Numbered from the stretch's first letter, positions 17,878 to 27,377 are shown. The stretch is DNA of 64,000 nucleotides from Cytobacillus horneckiae (GCF_002835735.1 NZ_PISD01000030.1:124001-188000), one strand, 5' to 3'. Notes: generated from the letters alone by a model not told the origin. Made by a program: numbers and translations.

Positions 17878-18746
17878 CGCGCTTTCCCTCCAAACAAGCC
17901 ATTAGGTTTTGCCATAAGTACAATCACAAATATGATATACGTCATGAGCTCTTTCAAACTTCCTGGTAAAAATGCGCCTCCTAAGGCTTCGGAAACGCCA
18001 ATAATGAGACCACCGATGATGGCTCCGATAAAATTCCCAAGTCCGCCAAGCACGACTACGACAAATCCCTTTAAAATAAAAGTAGCTCCAACTGTAGGTG
18101 AAGTATAGAAAAATGGCGTAATAAGCGACCCAGCGATTGCTGCAAGTGAAGCGCCCAAGCCAAAGGCAATATAGTTAATGCGGTTTGTGTTAATACCTGA
18201 TAGCAATGCACCGTTCCGATTGATTGATGTTGCACGAATCGCCTTCCCGAGCATCGTTTTCTTAAGAAACAAAAACAGGGCTATAGATAATACAATAGCT
18301 GCAATAAAAGCGATTAGCTTCGGGACATTCACTCCTATTCCGCCTATATTTAGCGTTTGAATAAAACCGTCTAATTTTACACTGCGAAAGTCAGGGCTCC
18401 ATAATATTAAAGCTAAATTTTCGATCACGAGCATAATTCCGAGCGTCACCAGCAATTGATTATGCTCCGGCGCATTCAGCATCTTTGATAAAATCGTCTT
18501 CTGAATAAGCGCGCCAATAAAAAATAAAGAAATTGCACTTAATGGGATAGATAAATAAGGATTGATTCCAAGATAGATAAAAGACCAGTATGAAATATAC
18601 ATGCCAAGCATTAATAATGCTCCTTGAGCGAAATTAATAATTTTCATTACGCCAAAGATCAAAGTAAGGCCAATTGCTACCAGTCCATATATGCCTCCCA
18701 TAAGAATACCGTCCACTAAGGACTGCAAAATCAAAGTGAGCATCAA
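17874..18746 (-). CDS. livH: Liv-type ABC transporter permease LivH
   Basis: A 290-residue permease. The N-terminal VDGILMGGIYGLVAIGLTLIFGVMKIINFAQGALLMLG is the classical LivH opening (positions about 10-45), and RATSINRNGALLSGINTNRIN is the coupling loop. The frame opens on TTG but the next codon, ATG at 18743, sits better after GGAGGG. A 261-bp GC-rich gap separates it from the binding-protein gene, unlike the tight spacing of H-M-G-F. Confidence 0.94.
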   Translation of the reverse strand: MMLTLILQSLVDGILMGGIYGLVAIGLTLIFGVMKIINFAQGALLMLGMYISYWSFIYLGINPYLSIPLSAISLFFIGALIQKTILSKMLNAPEHNQLLVTLGIMLVIENLALILWSPDFRSVKLDGFIQTLNIGGIGVNVPKLIAFIAAIVLSIALFLFLKKTMLGKAIRATSINRNGALLSGINTNRINYIAFGLGASLAAIAGSLITPFFYTSPTVGATFILKGFVVVVLGGLGNFIGAIIGGLIIGVSEALGGAFLPGSLKELMTYIIFVIVLMAKPNGLFGGKAR

Positions 18747-19007
18747 CTTCCCTCCTATTCTTAGTCTTTTTATAAAAGTGAACTAAATCAGTTCCCCTGT
18801 AGAGAAACTCATCTCAAAAATGAAAATGAAGGGTTTGCGATTCTCCGAGGCTAACCGCTCGCTTCGGCGCTACGCGCCTTTAGTGTCTCGACTGTCTCGC
18901 TACTCTCTCACCGGAGTCGATCGGACACCTCTCCAATTTCAATTAAATTTTCCTATCATCACTTTCGAAGGCACTCTGAGGGAACGATATTTGTTCCCTG
19001 TTTATCT
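18747..19007. repeat. GC-rich inverted-repeat block between livK and livH
   Basis: No gene. Eight bases past the livK stop lies a hairpin, AGGGAAC and GTTCCCT (18979-18999), without a T run on the minus strand, so it looks like an mRNA 3' stabiliser or attenuator. Further on, 18838-18923 is clearly richer in G and C than its surroundings; it contains GGCGC-TAC-GCGCC (18866-18878) and imperfect outer arms (CGATTCTCCG against CGGAGTCGATCG). This resembles a small mobile or REP-like element inserted in the operon. Confidence 0.5.
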
Positions 19008-20216
19008 TTACTTTGTTGGCAATACAGGGTCTGCATTCTTGTATTCATCAGGGTAAATAACTTTTGTTTCTCCGTTGATGATTTGATTCAGGACGGCTTG
19101 AGCATTTGCATTTTGCCCACTTTCATCAAATACAATCGTATCCTGCGGAAGAATGTGCTCTGTTAGATTCGTTTCTGATAATGCCTCTTGGATTTTTGCA
19201 CGGTCGGTTGAGCCCGCTCTCTCTACTGCATCAATCAGGACCTTCGTGGCAGTGTAAGAATATGCTGCATTCGGTCCCATATGTTTATTAAATTGGTCCT
19301 CATATTTTTGCGAAACTTCCAAAGCCAGTTCGCTTTGAGGATTGATAGAATAATTGACATCCATAATATGTTGATTAATATCTGTTTCATCATTTATAAA
19401 TGCTGTATTACTAAAGGCTCCATTGGCTACACCAATGATTACCTTAGGCTGGAAGTTAGATTGATTTAATCCGTTTACTAGCAGCGTTCCGTCACGCAAA
19501 TAGGTCGTTGCAATCACCGCATCTGGCTTAAGCCGATTGATTTTATTTATTGTTGAAGATATGTCTGCGGCTGTCGCAGCATGAGGGATATTATCCAATA
19601 CATCAATTTGATGATCAGATGCCCCTTTCTCTATTAAACTGGCTATACTAGTTCCAAACACTGAATCTTCATGGACAAGAACAACCGTTTCTAAAGGCGT
19701 TTCACTCATTTCATTCAGAACATCGAAGTATTCTAAAAAGTTCTCAGCCATCATTGAAGCCGGCGGCTGCACCCTGAACGTGTATTTAAAGCCTCTTTCC
19801 GTTACCTCTTCGACTGTGGCAATATCGACAACAAAAGGTATGCCCGCTCTCTCCGCTTCTTGTGTTGCAGGCAATGTAACGCCACTTGAATAAGCGCCAA
19901 TTACACCGACTACTTTCTCTCGATCTAGCCTTTGAATTTCTGACATCCCTTTTTCTGGTGCACCTTCATGATCTGCCTCGATCAATTCTACCTTCGCACC
20001 GCCTAAAGACTTGATTCCCCCTGCTTCATTGACTTCCTTCACTGCAAGTCTGGCTGCATCCCGCATTTCCTGTCCTTCATTAGCCAATCCGCCACTCAAT
20101 GGATGAAGCGCGCCGATTTTAACAATATTCTCCTCGCCTGATTGTGCCTTTCCGGTACAGCCAGTCAATATGAGCAGCGTTGCCAGCATAAAAAAAACGA
20201 TTTTTTTCAATTCCAT
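19008..20216 (-). CDS. livK: Liv-type ABC transporter substrate-binding lipoprotein
   Basis: A 402-residue receptor of the LivK/amide-binding (Peripla_BP_6) family. The lipobox is ILTGC with Cys20. After it come VKIGALHPLSGGLANEGQEM, DHEGAPEKGMSEIQRL and VIGAYSSGVTLPATQEAE, the ligand-site strands of this fold. The family takes up branched amino acids, short amides, urea or aromatic acids; the neighbouring cyclic amidohydrolase and amidase suggest an amide or imide. It is followed by the hairpin block and then livHMGF. Confidence 0.92.
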   Translation of the reverse strand: MELKKIVFFMLATLLILTGCTGKAQSGEENIVKIGALHPLSGGLANEGQEMRDAARLAVKEVNEAGGIKSLGGAKVELIEADHEGAPEKGMSEIQRLDREKVVGVIGAYSSGVTLPATQEAERAGIPFVVDIATVEEVTERGFKYTFRVQPPASMMAENFLEYFDVLNEMSETPLETVVLVHEDSVFGTSIASLIEKGASDHQIDVLDNIPHAATAADISSTINKINRLKPDAVIATTYLRDGTLLVNGLNQSNFQPKVIIGVANGAFSNTAFINDETDINQHIMDVNYSINPQSELALEVSQKYEDQFNKHMGPNAAYSYTATKVLIDAVERAGSTDRAKIQEALSETNLTEHILPQDTIVFDESGQNANAQAVLNQIINGETKVIYPDEYKNADPVLPTK

Positions 20217-20231
20217 CCCCCGCTTTTATCA

Positions 20232-21614
20232 TTAAATGAACCTTCTGACAAACTTACCTCTACCACTTTCCTTCGTTGGCTTCCCGTTGTCTACAATTAC
20301 TTCTCCCCTGCTGATGGTGTACACAGGCCATCCTACTGTCTCAAACCCATCAAATATAGAATAATCTGAATTCGAATGAAGCACTTCCGGGGATACCTTT
20401 TTCGCATTATCTAAATCGACAATGGCAAAATCGGCATCAGCGCCCACTTCAATTCGGCCTTTCGTTTCCAAATTAAAAGACTCCGCTACCTGATAGGATG
20501 TAATATCGGCAATTCTCTCAAGCGGAATGCCTCTCTTTACATGGCCTTCAGTAATCATCATTGGCAACAAGGCACCTGCACTTGGGAATCCGTATTCTGC
20601 CTCAAATACTCCATTACCCTTGGAGAATTTTGTAGCAAGTGATCCTGGCACATGGTCTGTCCCAATCGCATTCACAATGCCTTTCTTTATGCCATCCCAT
20701 AAACGGTCCGAATCATATTGCCCATGAATCGGCGGGCCTACCTTTGCTTTCAATCCGGTCGACGATTCTTCTGTTAAGTTTAAATAATGGGGGCAGGTTT
20801 CTACTTTTACTCCTTTTTCGAGCAGCCATGGTGCCTTTTCAAGCACGTCGATACTGGCACCTGAAGTCAAATGAACAATGAAAACATTTCCGCCAACAAT
20901 CGAATTAATATACAATGTGCTTAATAGTGATTCCGCTTCTGCAAAACCAGGACTTGTAAGAGACCATGTTTTCAGTCCTTCGTCCACACCCTCTTCTTTA
21001 TAGTTCTTAATCAAGCTGCGATTAATATCCATATTCTCGCAATGAATCGCTAATAGCAGTTTAGGAGAGATAGATTTAAATTTCTCCAAAAGACGCATCA
21101 AATCATAAGAAGACAAGTTAATGCCATTGGAAATTTTAAATTTATCATTTAGTTGCCGTTCATAATTTCTAAAAAACTTAAAGGAGGTTAGTCCAAATCG
21201 TTTAACCGTCTCTTCAAGCTCATCAATATGCTGTTCTGTCAAAATGCCCAAGCTATATGTAAAATCGATATAACTATGCTTTTCGCCGATATCTTGTACT
21301 TTCGGGAAAAAGTCTAAATAGCTGACCGGTTGCCGGTCATAATTGACAAGCGTTGTGATTCCTCCAACCGCATGCTGTTTCGTATCGAGAAAATCTTCTT
21401 CAATAGAGTTATAGATTCCTAAATGCTGGTGGGCATCGATGACTCCAGGAAACACATGCAAGCCATTTGCATCAATCACTTCATCAGCCTGCACCTCATT
21501 TTCTCGACTGAAAACACCAGCGATTTTTCCATCAACTACACCAATATCAACAGCTTTTACTCCTTCTTTAGGGAAAACGACAAGACCGTTTTTAATCAGC
21601 TGATTAACCTTCAA
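20232..21614 (-). CDS. Dihydropyrimidinase/allantoinase-like cyclic amidohydrolase
   Basis: A 460-residue metal-dependent amidohydrolase of the hydantoinase/imidase branch. Metal ligands are visible in order: DAHQHLG (HxH, residues about 61-65), the lysine in SFKFFRNYE for carbamylation, AIHCEN, FIVHLTSG and GTDHVPG with the catalytic Asp. The enzyme should open a cyclic amide, imide, ureide or hydantoin in the cytoplasm. It overlaps the amidase gene by 11 bases and lies just before livK. Ring opening followed by an amidase is the logic of both hydantoin and cyclic imide degradation. Confidence 0.87.
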   Translation of the reverse strand: MKVNQLIKNGLVVFPKEGVKAVDIGVVDGKIAGVFSRENEVQADEVIDANGLHVFPGVIDAHQHLGIYNSIEEDFLDTKQHAVGGITTLVNYDRQPVSYLDFFPKVQDIGEKHSYIDFTYSLGILTEQHIDELEETVKRFGLTSFKFFRNYERQLNDKFKISNGINLSSYDLMRLLEKFKSISPKLLLAIHCENMDINRSLIKNYKEEGVDEGLKTWSLTSPGFAEAESLLSTLYINSIVGGNVFIVHLTSGASIDVLEKAPWLLEKGVKVETCPHYLNLTEESSTGLKAKVGPPIHGQYDSDRLWDGIKKGIVNAIGTDHVPGSLATKFSKGNGVFEAEYGFPSAGALLPMMITEGHVKRGIPLERIADITSYQVAESFNLETKGRIEVGADADFAIVDLDNAKKVSPEVLHSNSDYSIFDGFETVGWPVYTISRGEVIVDNGKPTKESGRGKFVRRFI

Positions 21615-22314
21615 CTTTGACTCCTCCTTCTTGAAATTGTTTTAAATAAGTGTAAATTTCATCTGACGGCAGTACATCACAATATTTCATCCAAAGATCA
21701 AGTAGCCCGGCTTTATGCGAAAGCTCGATGCGATCATATACACAATCCTCGACAACTGCTACATTAAAATTATGAGTGACTGCATCAACCGCTGTTGCTC
21801 GTACACACCCACTCGTTGATCCGCCAACGATAATTAATGAATCTACACCCATTTTTACTAAATAACTAATAAGCGGCGTGCCAAAAAATGCGCTTGCATA
21901 GCTTTTATCAACGACGAGATCTTTGCTTTCCGGCTCCAGTTCAGAAACAATTTGCGCTTCTGGCCTTCCGTCAATATACTTAGAGTTATCTCGCTCAGCT
22001 TTAACCGCAAAAGAATCAAAATTTATTGTTTTCTTTTGTACATTCCTTGTATAAATCGTCGGTATATTTAATTGATCAGCAAACTTTTTCATTTCCTTAA
22101 TTTTCGCGATGGCCTCCCATGCCTTTGCACCTCCGCCGCTTGGCCAAGTATCTAGCTGATCCTCAATCGGAAGGTTTGCTCCTACATAGTTATGCTGAAT
22201 GTCTATAATGACAAGCGCTGGCTTGCTCCCTAACCCTCTCTTTTTTCCATAACCACCCTTTTGAATAACCAGTCTATCTACCTCAGTTAACATATCTTCC
22301 CATGGTCTTGTCAT
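21604..22314 (-). CDS. Isochorismatase-fold amidase (N-carbamoylsarcosine/maleamate amidohydrolase type)
   Basis: A 236-residue cysteine hydrolase. The D-K-C triad can be placed: Asp in LVIIDIQHNYVG (about residue 38), Lys in VVDKSYASAFFGT and Cys in GGSTSGCVRATAVDA with the preceding cis-peptide. Relatives hydrolyse N-carbamoylsarcosine, maleamate (NicF) or other half-amides. Coupling to the cyclic amidohydrolase (11-base overlap) suggests it removes ammonia from the ring-opened product. An ORF for the C-terminal part of the flavoprotein ends four bases inside its start. Confidence 0.88.
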   Translation of the reverse strand: MTRPWEDMLTEVDRLVIQKGGYGKKRGLGSKPALVIIDIQHNYVGANLPIEDQLDTWPSGGGAKAWEAIAKIKEMKKFADQLNIPTIYTRNVQKKTINFDSFAVKAERDNSKYIDGRPEAQIVSELEPESKDLVVDKSYASAFFGTPLISYLVKMGVDSLIIVGGSTSGCVRATAVDAVTHNFNVAVVEDCVYDRIELSHKAGLLDLWMKYCDVLPSDEIYTYLKQFQEGGVKVEG

Positions 22315-23692
22315 TTCACTTCCATCCCTTCATTTAAAATTGATAATGCCGCATGATCGCCTGCAATTTTCCCAAAACCTAATGCGGCTAAGAGGCCGTT
22401 GCCTGACATATAACCATAAGAATGGTCACCTGATATCCCGACCGCAGCACCTCCACCTGCATATAAATTCTGGATGGATTTTCCTTCTTTATTGATCACC
22501 TGAGCATGTGTATTAATTAGCAATCCACCTTGCGTATGGAAAAGAGCTGTGACACTTTAATCGCATAATAGGAAGAAGCTAACTTTCTCGGCCATTCTGT
22601 TCTTCCAAATGAATCAGTTCCTTCTTCAACTGCTTTATGAACTGATTTGAAGGTTTTATGGAGATGATCTGCTGGCAATTGTAACAAACTGGCTAGCTCA
22701 TCGATTGAAGTACTTGTTTTAAAAGCTTCCATCTCAACAAGCTGTTTAAAATCTTCAATACTTATCAGCTGATCGTAAATATGCTGATCGATAATAATAT
22801 AGCCGCATTGTCCTGGCTGTTTTAATACCTGGATAGCGAATTCTGAATATCCATGAGATTCGTCTCCAAACCGGTCGCCATTTTGATTGACCATAAAACC
22901 GCCCATCATGATGGTTCCCCATGTCACTAAGATGCCTTGTGATTCTGCAACAGCAGAGTGCCCTTGATAGCCTGTTAGCGAAGCAATAGATGCATCCACT
23001 TTCTCTCCCATCCTGATGGCATCACCTGTATTTGCTTCATAGCCGAAATAGAGGGCATCAGCTATTTCCGGAATATATTTACGCACCATCTCTTTATTTG
23101 CTCCAAAGCCATTTGTCGCTAGTATCACCTTTTTAGCTTTAATCCTCTGCACACCATCGCTTGTTTTTACTTCTATTCCAATCACTTCATTATTCTCATT
23201 TGTTATTAATTCGCTGACTTCCGATTTTACAAGCAAGTATATATTGTCCTTGCTTGTAACAGCTTGTTTAAGTTTTTTAATTAGCTCCAAACCCGATCTC
23301 GAGGGCGGTGCATGCATTCGAAAATTTCTTTGCCCTGGATACTTAAATTCCTTAACTAGTGAAAGCTGAATTTGCAGTGAATCAACCATCCATTCCACTA
23401 AATACCCCGATACTTTACACACCGCTAAAGTTAAATTGTAGTCACTCTCATAGTGGTTTTTCTTTAAAATATCCTCTGTCATCTCTTCTGCAGTCTCGAA
23501 AATTCCTGCCTCTTTTTGAAATCTCGTATTTGCTGCAGGAATCATTCCGGCACTGGCAGCTGTATTGCCTAATACAAATTCCGTTTTTTCGAATATACCC
23601 ACCTCTAAGCCTTTTTCTGCTGCTGCTAATGCAGCCACCAAGCCGCAGCCTCCAGCTCCTGCTACAACTACATCTAACTCGGCATCCCACAT
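22311..23692 (-). pseudogene. FAD-dependent fumarate reductase/KstD-like flavoprotein, frameshifted
   Basis: A flavoprotein of about 459 residues if repaired. The N-terminal frame has the FAD fold (LDVVVAGAGGCGLVAALAAAE) and an FAD_binding_2 middle (KKVILATNGFGANKEM). It runs out at about 22518 after an out-of-frame tail. The C-terminal frame continues with NLYAGGGAAVGISGDHSYGYMSGNGLL. Removing one GT from GTGTCACAGCT at about 22548-22555 restores VTALFHTQGGLLINTHAQV, a perfect family junction, so a two-base duplication (or sequencing error) split it. I place the start at ATG 23692 after GGAGGA; the longer frame to 23719 runs into the operator. Its role is probably to reduce or desaturate a pathway acid. 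Confidence 0.85.
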
Positions 23693-23713
23693 ATTGTTGA
23701 ATCCTCCATATTG

Positions 23714-23737
23714 TTCCATATTGTGAAACGTGTTTCA
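23714..23737. promoter_or_regulatory. IclR-type operator copy 1
   Basis: TTCCATATTGTGAAAC followed by GTGTTTCA. The core TGAAAC-GT-GTTTCA (23724-23737) is a perfect inverted repeat. It lies just upstream of the ribosome site of the flavoprotein gene and is repeated nearly unchanged at 25161. Confidence 0.7.
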
Positions 23738-23811
23738 TTTAATCCTCATAGTAATCCTATATAAATCAAATGACAACTATAATGTCAGATTTATTTACAA
23801 AATTTTTTATT

Positions 23812-25143
23812 TTAAAATAATTCAAAAGCTGGTTTCATTAATTTTGTAATTGTTGAAGTATCTTTTATTTCTTCTAAAGATAAAATTTTATCTACAAGCA
23901 TCCTTGCCTGCTCAATGCCGAAATGCTTACATAAAATGCTTTCATTTTTAGCAATTACGCTTTCTTCAAGATTAGCCTCATTGGAATCTCCGCTTGCTCC
24001 GCTCACTGCCATCGTATATTGTCGTTCGTTTGTCATTTTCAGCTCAACACGTGAATTCCTTTTATTTGGCAGTAATCTCGTCATATTTGGATTCTCATGA
24101 ACAAATACTTTTTTGGCAAACATAAGCCTCTCTTCATGCTGTTTTCCCTTTGGATAAAATAAACTTGCTACAGCATATGGTATAGAAAATTTGCCTGCAT
24201 ACTCATTTTTCACATTTTGATTATTCAGCTTTGCTGCCATTGAATATGTAAAGATATCTACTCTCTCCACATCTTCAGGTAGAATTGTTTCTATTTCTAA
24301 TATCTTATTCACTCCATCCATCGGAGAGTGGCAAAAACGGCAAAAGTCATAGAATTTAAAATACGTCTTCAGCAAATAGTATTCATCACCAAGATTTTCT
24401 GTTAGTTTCTCGCTTTGAAAGCGCTTCCCAATTATCCCACTCCCATAGATTTGTTCAACGGCATCAGGACTGCTTGAAAAACCAGCCTTTACAAGATGGT
24501 CAATTAAGAATGTATGCATATTATTCAAGCCGATATACACATCCCTTAATCGATGACCTTCAATCACGGGCTGCCATAAAGAAACATTCGGCAATGAGCT
24601 GCTTAAATAAAAACCACGCTCATACTCACTTGCTTGATAGTTTTTTAGCTTGCCTAAAGCAAAAACAGCCCCCATCACTCCCCAATTTCCATGTGGATGT
24701 ATATCTTCACGCAAAGTAATTGCTGCACCTGCTCGTGCTGCGATCTCATAACCAATAATGAAACTTTCTAAAAAGCTTCTGCCATTGCACTGACTCGTTT
24801 CAGCATGGGCCAACAAAGACGGAAAGAAGTGACAACTCGGATGGCCTTTTGCAATTGGATTGCCTTCATCCATCTCCTCACTCACCATAGAGATGCCATT
24901 AATAAAAGCTGCCATCGGCGGGCTAACAAGAGCATCTCGCCCTCCAATTGTCGCAGAGCCCTCATAAGCTCCATTCCGACCTATATCCTCTTGCAGCTTA
25001 ACCATGTGTGAAGATTGGTTTCCGTGAATGACGGCAGTAATTGAATCAAGAATGATTAGCTTCGCCCTTTGCAATACTTCTTCCGATACGTGATGAAGTT
25101 GAAAATTAATCGCGTACTCGCTTAATAATTTTTGATATTCCAT
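23812..25143 (-). CDS. MmgE/PrpD family protein, copy 2
   Basis: A 443-residue MmgE/PrpD protein, first gene of the long minus-strand unit, with GGAGGTGACTGA before its ATG. It has AKLIILDSITAVIHG near residue 30, EEMDEGNPIAKGHPSCHFFPSLL near 85, and the VKAGFSS/DVYIGLNNMHTF middle seen in this fold. It parallels the copy at 13.3-14.6 kb at these motifs but is clearly divergent, so they probably act on different intermediates or stereoisomers. Candidate reactions in the family are dehydration, isomerisation, epimerisation or decarboxylation of di- and tricarboxylates. Confidence 0.85.
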   Translation of the reverse strand: MEYQKLLSEYAINFQLHHVSEEVLQRAKLIILDSITAVIHGNQSSHMVKLQEDIGRNGAYEGSATIGGRDALVSPPMAAFINGISMVSEEMDEGNPIAKGHPSCHFFPSLLAHAETSQCNGRSFLESFIIGYEIAARAGAAITLREDIHPHGNWGVMGAVFALGKLKNYQASEYERGFYLSSSLPNVSLWQPVIEGHRLRDVYIGLNNMHTFLIDHLVKAGFSSSPDAVEQIYGSGIIGKRFQSEKLTENLGDEYYLLKTYFKFYDFCRFCHSPMDGVNKILEIETILPEDVERVDIFTYSMAAKLNNQNVKNEYAGKFSIPYAVASLFYPKGKQHEERLMFAKKVFVHENPNMTRLLPNKRNSRVELKMTNERQYTMAVSGASGDSNEANLEESVIAKNESILCKHFGIEQARMLVDKILSLEEIKDTSTITKLMKPAFELF

Positions 25144-25160
25144 TCAGTCACCTCCAATCG

Positions 25161-25184
25161 TTCCATATTGTGAAACGTGTTCTA
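25161..25184. promoter_or_regulatory. IclR-type operator copy 2
   Basis: TTCCATATTGTGAAAC then GTGTTCTA, identical to copy 1 over the first 21 bases. It sits 18 bases upstream of the MmgE/PrpD start, at the head of the minus-strand unit. Confidence 0.7.
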
Positions 25185-25282
25185 TTTTTAATAAATTCTA
25201 TCATCATTTAAATTTTCAAGTCAATGAATTTTATCAAATGTTTTAGAATTAATTTTAAATTAAAATAAATCAGATAAATCAA

Positions 25283-25311
25283 TTGACATCTTTTTTATCT
25301 TCCCTTACGAT
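25283..25311 (+). promoter_or_regulatory. σA-type promoter of the IclR-leuCD unit
   Basis: TTGACA, a 17-base spacer and TACGAT. Operator copy 3 begins 18 bases after the -10 box, so a bound regulator would block escape. Confidence 0.6.
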
Positions 25312-25328
25312 ATCTGTATGTTCGTATA

Positions 25329-25354
25329 GTGAACACACTGTTCACAATATGCAA
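25329..25354. promoter_or_regulatory. IclR-type operator copy 3
   Basis: GTGAAC-ACACT-GTTCAC is an inverted repeat and continues as GTTCACAATATGCAA, which is the reverse complement of the TTCCATATTGTGAAAC core of copies 1 and 2 with few changes. It precedes the IclR gene and suggests autoregulation. Confidence 0.65.
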
Positions 25355-25370
25355 TAAGGAGATAATCAAT

Positions 25371-26126
25371 TTGAAAACAAATGACACGGTACAATCGGTT
25401 GAAAGAGCGATTGAACTATTATATTGCTTCACAGCGCAAACACCAGAGTTAACACTGAATGATTTCGTTAAACGTACAGGCTTAAATCGAACAACCGTCT
25501 TTCGATTGCTCTCTTCATTGATGAAAAAAGAACTGATTAGTAAAAATGAGGGGAAGAATACTTACCAGCTTGGCCTCCCATTTATTCATTTCGGCCAGAT
25601 TGTCAGTGAAAATCTAGACTTAAGAAGAATGGCCTTGCCTGTTATGAATAGACTTACAGAAGTGTCTAAGGAAACGATAAGCTTGAATATCGTTCAAGGA
25701 GCAGCAAGAATATGTGTTGAAAAAATAGAGGGAAAGGAAGATATACGCCAGTTTATCCACTTAGGCATCCCCTACCCGCTTTATAAAGGAGCTTCCGGGA
25801 AACTGTTGCTCGCCTATTCCACTGAGGAACTAATTGAAGAAGTTATTGAAGGATCTGGAATGACGAACGATGAAACAAAGGCACTAAAAAAAGATCTCAT
25901 ACAAATCAAGGACCAGGGATTTGCCTTCAGTAGAAATGAACGGATTACAGGAGCATTTGCAATATCCACTCCCATTTTAAATAGCCAGCATGAGCTCATG
26001 GGCGGACTCTCCATCTCAGGACTTTCTGCAAGGCTAGATAATAATAAACAATTATTCATAGAAGCAGCTATTCAGTCAGCAGAGAAATTATCAGCTATGA
26101 TGGGTTATCAAAAATTAGGAGGATGA
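25371..26126 (+). CDS. IclR-type regulator, copy 2
   Basis: An IclR-family protein with winged helix (TLNDFVKRTGLNRTTVFRLLSSLMKKE) and effector domain (IPYPLYKGASGKLLLAY, NERITGAFAISTPILNSQ). The true start is the TTG at 25371, nine bases after AAGGAG; an apparent earlier start at 25329 lies inside the operator. It is divergent from the MmgE-headed unit and leads the LeuCD-like genes, with operators at both promoters, so it is the best candidate for local regulator of the whole island. Confidence 0.9.
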   Translation: MKTNDTVQSVERAIELLYCFTAQTPELTLNDFVKRTGLNRTTVFRLLSSLMKKELISKNEGKNTYQLGLPFIHFGQIVSENLDLRRMALPVMNRLTEVSKETISLNIVQGAARICVEKIEGKEDIRQFIHLGIPYPLYKGASGKLLLAYSTEELIEEVIEGSGMTNDETKALKKDLIQIKDQGFAFSRNERITGAFAISTPILNSQHELMGGLSISGLSARLDNNKQLFIEAAIQSAEKLSAMMGYQKLGG

Positions 26127-26132
26127 TTCATT

Positions 26133-27377
26133 ATGGGACAAACCATTATTGAAAAAATCGTATCAACTCATGCAAATAAACAAGTTCACCAAAATGAAAT
26201 TGCTATTGTCAATGTGGATGGTGTAATGGCTACCGACACAACTGCACCACTTACAATTAAAGCTTTTCAGGATATGGGTGGAGAAAAGGTGTGGGATTCT
26301 AAAAAAGTCTTCCTTATTATTGACCATGCTGCACCAGCACCTAACGAGAGAATCGCCAATCTTCATACGTTGATGAGGGAATTTGCGAAAGTACAGAATA
26401 TAAAGCTTTACGATATCGGTGAAGGCATATGCCATCAGCTGATGGTAGAAAATCATCATGTGAAGCCGGGGCAATTGTTTTTAGGAGCGGACTCTCATAC
26501 TTGTACATACGGTGCATTGGGTGCCTTTGCAACAGGCGTTGGATCAACCGATTTGGCAGGTGTCATGCTGACAGGGCAAACTTGGCTAAAAGTACCTGCT
26601 TCATATAAGATCACTTTAAATGGAAAGCTGCAAAGCGGTGTAGCTGCCAAAGATCTGATTTTATATATCGTCGGGCAGTTGGGAATCGAAGGCGCTACCT
26701 ATAAAGCAATTGAATTCACTGGCCCTGCAGTCGATTCTCTCTCACTTGATGAAAGGATGACTCTATCCAATATGGCCATTGAAATGGGAGCTAAAGCTTG
26801 CTTTGTTGATACTACAGGATTAGAGCTACCATACGATTTCAACCATATATATGGTGATGATGATGCAGAATATGAGAAGGAATACGTTTTTAATGTCAGC
26901 CAAATTAATCCTGAAATTGCCATACCACACTCACCAGACAATGTAAGGGATATTGCAGAGGCAATTGATACTCCTATCCAAATGGCTTTTATCGGAAGCT
27001 GCACCAATGGCAGATTGGACGACTTGCACGTGGCTGCGGAAATTTTAAAAGGAAGGCGCATTCACCCAGATGTCCGCCTAATCATTGCTCCTGCATCCCA
27101 AAAGGTATTTTTAGATGCACTTAGAGATGGCACCGTTGAAACCTTAACAGCAGCAGGCGCTTCCTTCATCTCTTCCGGCTGCGGACCATGTGTTGGGACA
27201 CATCAAGGAGTGCCAGGGAATGGAGAAAATGTAATTTCCGCAACAAATCGCAACTTCCAAGGAAGAATGGGCAATCGCCACTCCAATGTGTATTTAGCAT
27301 CGCCAGCAACCGTGGCAGCCTCCGCCTTGAATGGAAAAATTACTGATCCTACAACACTTAAGGAGGCAGTTTCATGA
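26133..27377 (+). CDS. LeuC-like aconitase-family hydratase, large subunit
   Basis: A 414-residue [4Fe-4S] hydro-lyase subunit of the LeuC2/homoaconitase/dimethylmalate dehydratase branch, shorter than classical LeuC (about 470). Cluster ligands are the Cys in FIGSCTNGRLDD and the two in SSGCGPCVGTHQG; GADSHTCTYGALGAFATGVGSTD and NRNFQGRMGNRHSNVYLASP are substrate-loop signatures. It is co-transcribed with the IclR gene (6 bp gap) and overlaps the small subunit by four bases. In this catabolic setting it more likely hydrates citraconate, maleate or dimethylmaleate than makes leucine. Confidence 0.88.
   Translation: MGQTIIEKIVSTHANKQVHQNEIAIVNVDGVMATDTTAPLTIKAFQDMGGEKVWDSKKVFLIIDHAAPAPNERIANLHTLMREFAKVQNIKLYDIGEGICHQLMVENHHVKPGQLFLGADSHTCTYGALGAFATGVGSTDLAGVMLTGQTWLKVPASYKITLNGKLQSGVAAKDLILYIVGQLGIEGATYKAIEFTGPAVDSLSLDERMTLSNMAIEMGAKACFVDTTGLELPYDFNHIYGDDDAEYEKEYVFNVSQINPEIAIPHSPDNVRDIAEAIDTPIQMAFIGSCTNGRLDDLHVAAEILKGRRIHPDVRLIIAPASQKVFLDALRDGTVETLTAAGASFISSGCGPCVGTHQGVPGNGENVISATNRNFQGRMGNRHSNVYLASPATVAASALNGKITDPTTLKEAVS

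Noticed and set aside
18921..18934. Minus-strand GGAGAGGTGTCCGA looks like the 5' end of a serine tRNA
   Set aside because: No anticodon arm, T-loop or matching acceptor 3' strand follows; it belongs to the GC-rich repeat block.
25329..25370. Upstream GTG giving a longer IclR protein
   Set aside because: The extra codons are the operator palindrome and the ribosome site; TTG 25371 is correctly spaced.
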